Below are positions 16,144-17,169 of a DNA stretch of 17,169 bases, one piece after another. The stretch covers positions 12,904 to 30,072 of the forward strand of contig DOPG01000393.1 of the NCBI GenBank assembly GCA_003513555.1, in the 5' to 3' direction. The notes under the pieces are model-generated. The model saw only the letters and a program-made list of their open reading frames with translations, had not been told where the DNA came from and did no database searches. The position numbers and the translations under genes are program-made. This stretch comes from Rhodopirellula sp. (GTDB lineage: Bacteria; Planctomycetota; Planctomycetia; Pirellulales; Pirellulaceae). Every line of letters begins with the position of its first letter. Position 1 is the first letter of the stretch.

Positions 16144-16486
16144 TTGTCAGCCGCGCGAAAATCCCGCAGCTGTGATCAAGGATGTCACCGCAGTGCGGCC
16201 ATCTCAGAGATTCTAGATTGTTTTCCAAAAATGTTTAGCAAATGGGCGGGGCACAGAGGTGGCTTGTTGGAACATGTCCCAAATACCGCCTGCGATTGAG
16301 CCAGGGCGATCAGACAACTGTGCCCCGTTTACGCCGCATTTGTGCGGTTCGAAACGGCGCTGGGAACAGATTCATGCTGTTGCGACCGGTTGCTACCGGA
16401 ATCCAGCTGGCTCCAAACGCGAGTCTCTCGTGAATGCCCCACGTTGCTGGTCATTCCGGCCACCGTGTTTAGAACAATGTGTATTT
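16144..16486. other. gene-free region with an interrupted hairpin
   Basis: No credible gene. CCGTTT (16325-16330) pairs with AAACGG (16352-16357) and encloses CCGCA-TTTG-TGCGG (16334-16347). This 11-bp interrupted hairpin lies about 130 nt downstream of the DUF5989 stop on the minus strand. No T-run follows, so it is not a standard terminator. Confidence 0.4.
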
Positions 16487-16687
16487 CTAGAATAACGTGT
16501 AGATGAATGGTGCGGCGCCGGTGGCGCCCAGGGTGACCAGCAGTCCAATGAGGCCAAACACCAGCAGAATCGGAATTAGCCACCATTTTTTGTTTTCGGT
16601 GATGAAAATGCCGAACTCCTGAACCAGCGACAACGGTTTTTCGTTGCCTGCCTGTTCGAATTCATTTTGTTCTTCGCTTGGGGACAT
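16487..16687 (-). CDS. DUF5989 family small membrane protein
   Basis: The 66-residue product has an acidic N-terminus (1-20), then FGIFITENKKWWLIPILLV (25-43) with one membrane segment (about 35-56), and ends in GAAPFIYTLF. The KKWWLIPI motif and the APFIYTLF end are the signature of DUF5989. As I recall, members of this family occur next to SxtJ-type proteins and carbamoyltransferases; their function is unknown. It lies 36 nt downstream of the sxtJ-like gene on the same strand, fitting that cluster. ATG 16687 has only a weak ribosome site, suggesting coupling to the upstream gene. Confidence 0.88.
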   Translation of the reverse strand: MSPSEEQNEFEQAGNEKPLSLVQEFGIFITENKKWWLIPILLVFGLIGLLVTLGATGAAPFIYTLF

Positions 16688-16723
16688 GCCGGGAATCCGC
16701 GATTTGACGTTGCAGTGGAGGAC

Positions 16724-17131
16724 TTAAGACTGACGGTAATAGGTGCTGACGTCGGTGGGTTGTTGTCGCTTCTGCCAATAACTGGTTGCTGATTTGGACC
16801 TCTTCATTTGCAGAGCATCACGTCCGATGATGCGAAACACAAGGCTGAAAGGAAGAAACAGACCGAAGTGGATCATAATCATTGACACCTCCCCCACGAA
16901 GATACCGATGGGACTCGTCACAAGCATCAGTGTCAGGAACGCAGGTCTCAGTATCCGGGGTTTTACCCATCCTGCTAATGCCAATGTGATTCCCAGAATG
17001 GAAACAACCAGCATGGGTAGGTTGCTGATGCCCCATATCCATCCCACGCTTGGCAACGCGATCATGCAAACAGCACCGAATTGTCGGAGCTGCCGATCGG
17101 AAGGCGACCAGTTGAGTTCGATCAGTTTCAT
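16724..17131 (-). CDS. SxtJ family membrane protein
   Basis: The 135-residue product has about four hydrophobic segments (near 16-34, 38-56, 64-80, 82-102) and a basic soluble tail with SYWQKRQ near 117-123 ending in YYRQS. Size, topology and the tail match the SxtJ family, named from the saxitoxin cluster but widespread beside NodU/CmcH-type carbamoyltransferase genes; its own role is unknown. The gene directly precedes DUF5989 on the minus strand. The expected carbamoyltransferase would lie upstream, beyond the right edge. A saxitoxin-like product should not be inferred from this gene alone. ATG 17131 has no clear Shine-Dalgarno. Confidence 0.82.
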   Translation of the reverse strand: MKLIELNWSPSDRQLRQFGAVCMIALPSVGWIWGISNLPMLVVSILGITLALAGWVKPRILRPAFLTLMLVTSPIGIFVGEVSMIMIHFGLFLPFSLVFRIIGRDALQMKRSKSATSYWQKRQQPTDVSTYYRQS

Positions 17132-17144
17132 GAAAGTAGGAGGC

Positions 17145-17169
17145 TCAGTCGAGGTATTCAGTCGAGGTA
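17145..17169. repeat. 13-bp tandem duplication at right edge, upstream of sxtJ
   Basis: The unit tcagtcgaggtat (17145-17157) is followed at once by tcagtcgaggta, cut by the window end. On the minus strand it reads TAC CTC GAC TGA, which could be the last codons and stop (YLD-stop at 17169-17158) of the upstream gene, so the duplication may cover a gene end. That reading is inference because the upstream gene is outside the window. Confidence 0.75.

Noticed and set aside
15907..16299. 130-codon plus-strand frame over the sigma-factor remnant
   Set aside because: The minus strand carries the recognisable sigma region 2 signature; the plus frame has no ribosome site or motif.
16724..17131. Saxitoxin biosynthesis
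   Set aside because: SxtJ-family proteins are widespread outside toxin clusters and no other sxt gene is visible.

Overview
The window looks like chromosomal DNA of a planctomycete, most likely of the Rhodopirellula/Blastopirellula (Pirellulales) kind. Four things support this. It carries fhcA of the bacterial tetrahydromethanopterin-linked C1 pathway. It encodes a DUF1559-type pseudopilin-like protein. It encodes a large secreted glycosidase built from concanavalin-like, 'HDVYFG...YYWRVD' and GH127 modules. It also has a GYF_2 multi-pass membrane protein and a remnant of a planctomycete-style ECF sigma factor. Base composition is near 50% GC by eye, genes are loosely packed, and several long stretches carry no gene. 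This placement is inferred from gene content only.

Layout. 1-325: gene-free leader with a 10-bp tandem repeat, alternative GC-rich hairpins and an 18-bp perfect palindrome. 356-2407: hisI followed after 33 nt by fhcA, a probable two-gene transcription unit. 2567-3595 (minus): exported HExxH metallopeptidase-like protein, convergent with fhcA. 3900-4652 (plus): DUF1559 protein. 4766-5604 (minus): scar in which the first 200 or so residues of an alpha/beta hydrolase abut the tail of another gene. 5605-6522: gene-poor. 6523-7659: GNAT-superfamily (YghO-like) protein. 7911-11417: secreted multidomain GH127 beta-L-arabinofuranosidase-like enzyme. 11442-12872 (minus): aldehyde dehydrogenase, convergent with it. 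12873-13628: gene-poor. 13629-13750: tRNA-Pro(UGG) with a strong intrinsic terminator. 13860-13936: compact nested stem-loops of unknown nature. 14120-14377 (minus): doubtful small ORF. 14407-15894: GYF_2-domain membrane protein. 15928-16143 (minus): broken ECF sigma factor. 16487-17131 (minus): sxtJ-like and DUF5989 genes, the tail of an operon that normally carries a carbamoyltransferase, which would lie beyond the right edge.

How the genes work together. The clearest functional units are hisI-fhcA (fhcA makes the catalytic subunit of the formyltransferase/hydrolase complex that releases formate from the C1 carrier; the reason for pairing with hisI is unknown) and sxtJ-DUF5989. The GH127 protein fits a marine or soil heterotroph that degrades plant or algal arabinose-containing glycans; no link to the neighbouring dehydrogenase can be shown. 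Two gene remnants show local decay. Four short tandem duplications (periods 10, 13, 18 and 22 bp) sit at or near gene starts or ends, which is the most unusual sequence-level pattern here. I found no CRISPR array, transposase, phage gene or clear defence system.
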